In this document: positions 62,401 to 64,000 of the stretch, piece after piece
How positions within the stretch are numbered: the stretch's first letter is position 1
How the letters are laid out: the number at the start of each line of letters is the position of its first letter
Assembly: GCA_020086605.1 (NCBI GenBank)
Contig: JACBWW010000016.1
Coordinates: 19,518,926-19,582,925 of the forward strand
DNA: 64,000 nt
Direction of reading: 5' to 3'
Origin: Lanius collurio
Taxonomy: Eukaryota; Chordata; Aves; Passeriformes; Laniidae
Position numbers and translations under genes: made by a program
Notes under the pieces: generated by a model
Database searches by the model: none
Told to the model about the DNA's origin: nothing
What the model saw: only the letters and a program-made list of their open reading frames with translations

Positions 62401-64000
62401 GAGGAACTGGCAAGGCTTGGACATGGGCTGAACAAATCCCAGGACTGGAGAAATGGAAAGAGGCAGGCACTTCTACAGAGCCATCCATTACTCCAGTCCC
62501 TCTCAGAAACTGTTTTAAAATGGGATGAAAAGCCTTTCAGAGTGATTTAAGTGGGGTGAGAAGTACAGAGCGTGGTTAGACACCTAATCTAGACTGGAGA
62601 TCTAAACTTTGGACTGTGACATTTAAGTGAGATGAGCTTTGGGATTAATGAGGACACATAATCAAAAGATCCAAATAACTTTGTCTGGTACATTCCCCCA
62701 GTCAGAACTGATATTTTTAGTCCAGCCACCACCAACCACTACTATGGATATTTCACACTAGTTATGAAATAAAACTGTTTAAAAATTAAATCTTTGCAGA
62801 AAGAAGGCATGAAAACATTTTTGATCATTTTCATGCCAATGAGCCTGTGATGAATCACAATTTCATCACGTGGCAATAAACTCAGGTCCAAATTTTCAGA
62901 ATGTGACTTTGTGCTAATATAGTAGCAATACTTTTATATTGCAGCCATTACCAAGAGATCAACTATATCCGCCAACAAGTTCTGCAGTTTTCTCTTCACC
63001 AGACCCTGTTGTATCAAATGACTAACAAAACAAAAATAGAGGTTTTCAAAAAAAGTTATGTTCTGGGGAGTGTTAAAAAGAAGAAATTATCCATTTTCCA
63101 TGGATTTTTTCCTAGCAACTTGAACAGTCTTGAAAAATATTCTTAATGTGTTCAGTAGGACATTAATACAGAAGTCAATTGCTTCCATTCAAAAGGTAAA
63201 AACAACTACAGAGAAAAGCAATTTTCAAATGCAGCAATTGTTGCAAACATTGGTTGTTTAAAAAAGAGAAAGAATATCATAGAACATTAAAAAGTGAAAG
63301 AATTCACAATAACTAACCTTAAATCAGCCTTGCAAAGCCCTAATTGCCCACTGCCTATGGTGAGAAATTCTTTTGATGGGCAAGTAAATTAGCATTAGTC
63401 TTGTCTATTAGTGTTGATCATTATGGTAAAATGCTGATGAGTGAATTTATGTCTGGACTTTTGCATTTTCATGACAACTTTCCTACATGGGGTCAAATTA
63501 AGTCACAAGTCAGGGCATGAAAGAATCCAAAATCAACTGTTGAAATTTTTTCATCTGCATAGTGATATGCATAACCCCTACAACCTTTAATGTAATAGGA
63601 AGTCCTCTAAGTGTTTTTAAATATAATAAAAGTGTTTGTGTGTAACAAGGTATATAAGTGAACATTCAACTGAAAAGATCCATGTAAGATGGACTTTGTT
63701 TCCTTTCATGGCAAACTACTCTCCAACACTACAGTCTCTGCTGAATAAAACTGCAAAGCATAAGTCAGGTGAAAGAGCTGAACAGACTTCAGAAAGGAGA
63801 GTTCCAGCTCTGTGCAAATGAGGGTAATTAATTCCTTGGCTGACTGGCAACAAAATAAAGACTGAAGAATCTCCTACAGCAGCACTGCTCTTGAAAGAAC
63901 TGCACATTTAGGACAGTATATGGTGTTGTTGAATGAAAGTGTCTACAACAATGAACCACCGTTATCAGATACTCAGTATCACACTGGAGCAGCTCTTAGC
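59423..64000. other. Stretch with no supported gene
   Basis: AT-rich sequence with an 18-base A-run (60457-60474). A TATAAATAAAAGC word at about 62031-62043, near an inverted CCAAT (ATTGG), recalls a promoter or LTR on either strand but lacks other support. 62190-62530 is GC-richer with a 113-codon plus-strand frame that resembles nothing known. No RNA gene was found. Confidence 0.5.

Overview
The window looks like nuclear DNA from a bird: AT-rich, CpG-depleted, non-coding, and poor in repeats. The main evidence is the repeat content. CR1 LINE fragments are present, including a copy with the modern avian CR1 3' tail at 48221-48410, and there are several very old repeats of the kind shared by turtles, crocodilians and birds. 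I saw no Alu, L1, B1/B2 or other mammal-type element. The species cannot be named from this, and a passerine is only a guess. Two runs of N (2649-3025 and 32562-32923) are assembly gaps.

I found no protein-coding gene, tRNA, rRNA or snRNA that I can support with confidence. Nearly all open frames are short and look like chance or antisense readings. The longest gap-free one, 190 codons at 1013-1585, resembles no family I know. A few places have splice-site or promoter-like arrangements: 579-2019 minus, 5125-5179 plus, 43972-44079 plus and 44493-44691 plus. They are given as weak candidates only. The window is best read as intergenic desert or the inside of a large intron.

Layout: 1-3025 has no recognised element and ends in a gap. 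3026-10145 holds three ancient amniote repeat fragments (about 3675, 9053 and 10030), a G-run and a CTC-rich tract. 10146-25545 is mostly unique sequence with two CR1 fragments (about 16576 and 18825), a TAA/TAG microsatellite, a long A-rich tract, several hairpins and another ancient repeat 3' end (25480). 25546-43400 is almost featureless. 43400-44810 keeps more CpG and many TAATTA-like motifs, so it is a candidate regulatory block. 48221-49275 is a broken CR1 copy on the minus strand. 51565-51685 and 59150-59222 are ancient repeat remnants. 56047-56800 is a long, very old CR1 copy on the minus strand. 58265-58680 is a second candidate conserved regulatory block. The remainder to 64000 is unassigned.

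I did not find an undescribed multi-gene system. The most useful items to check are the two candidate regulatory blocks, the ancient CR1 copy, and the TATA plus splice-donor arrangement near 44.5 kb.
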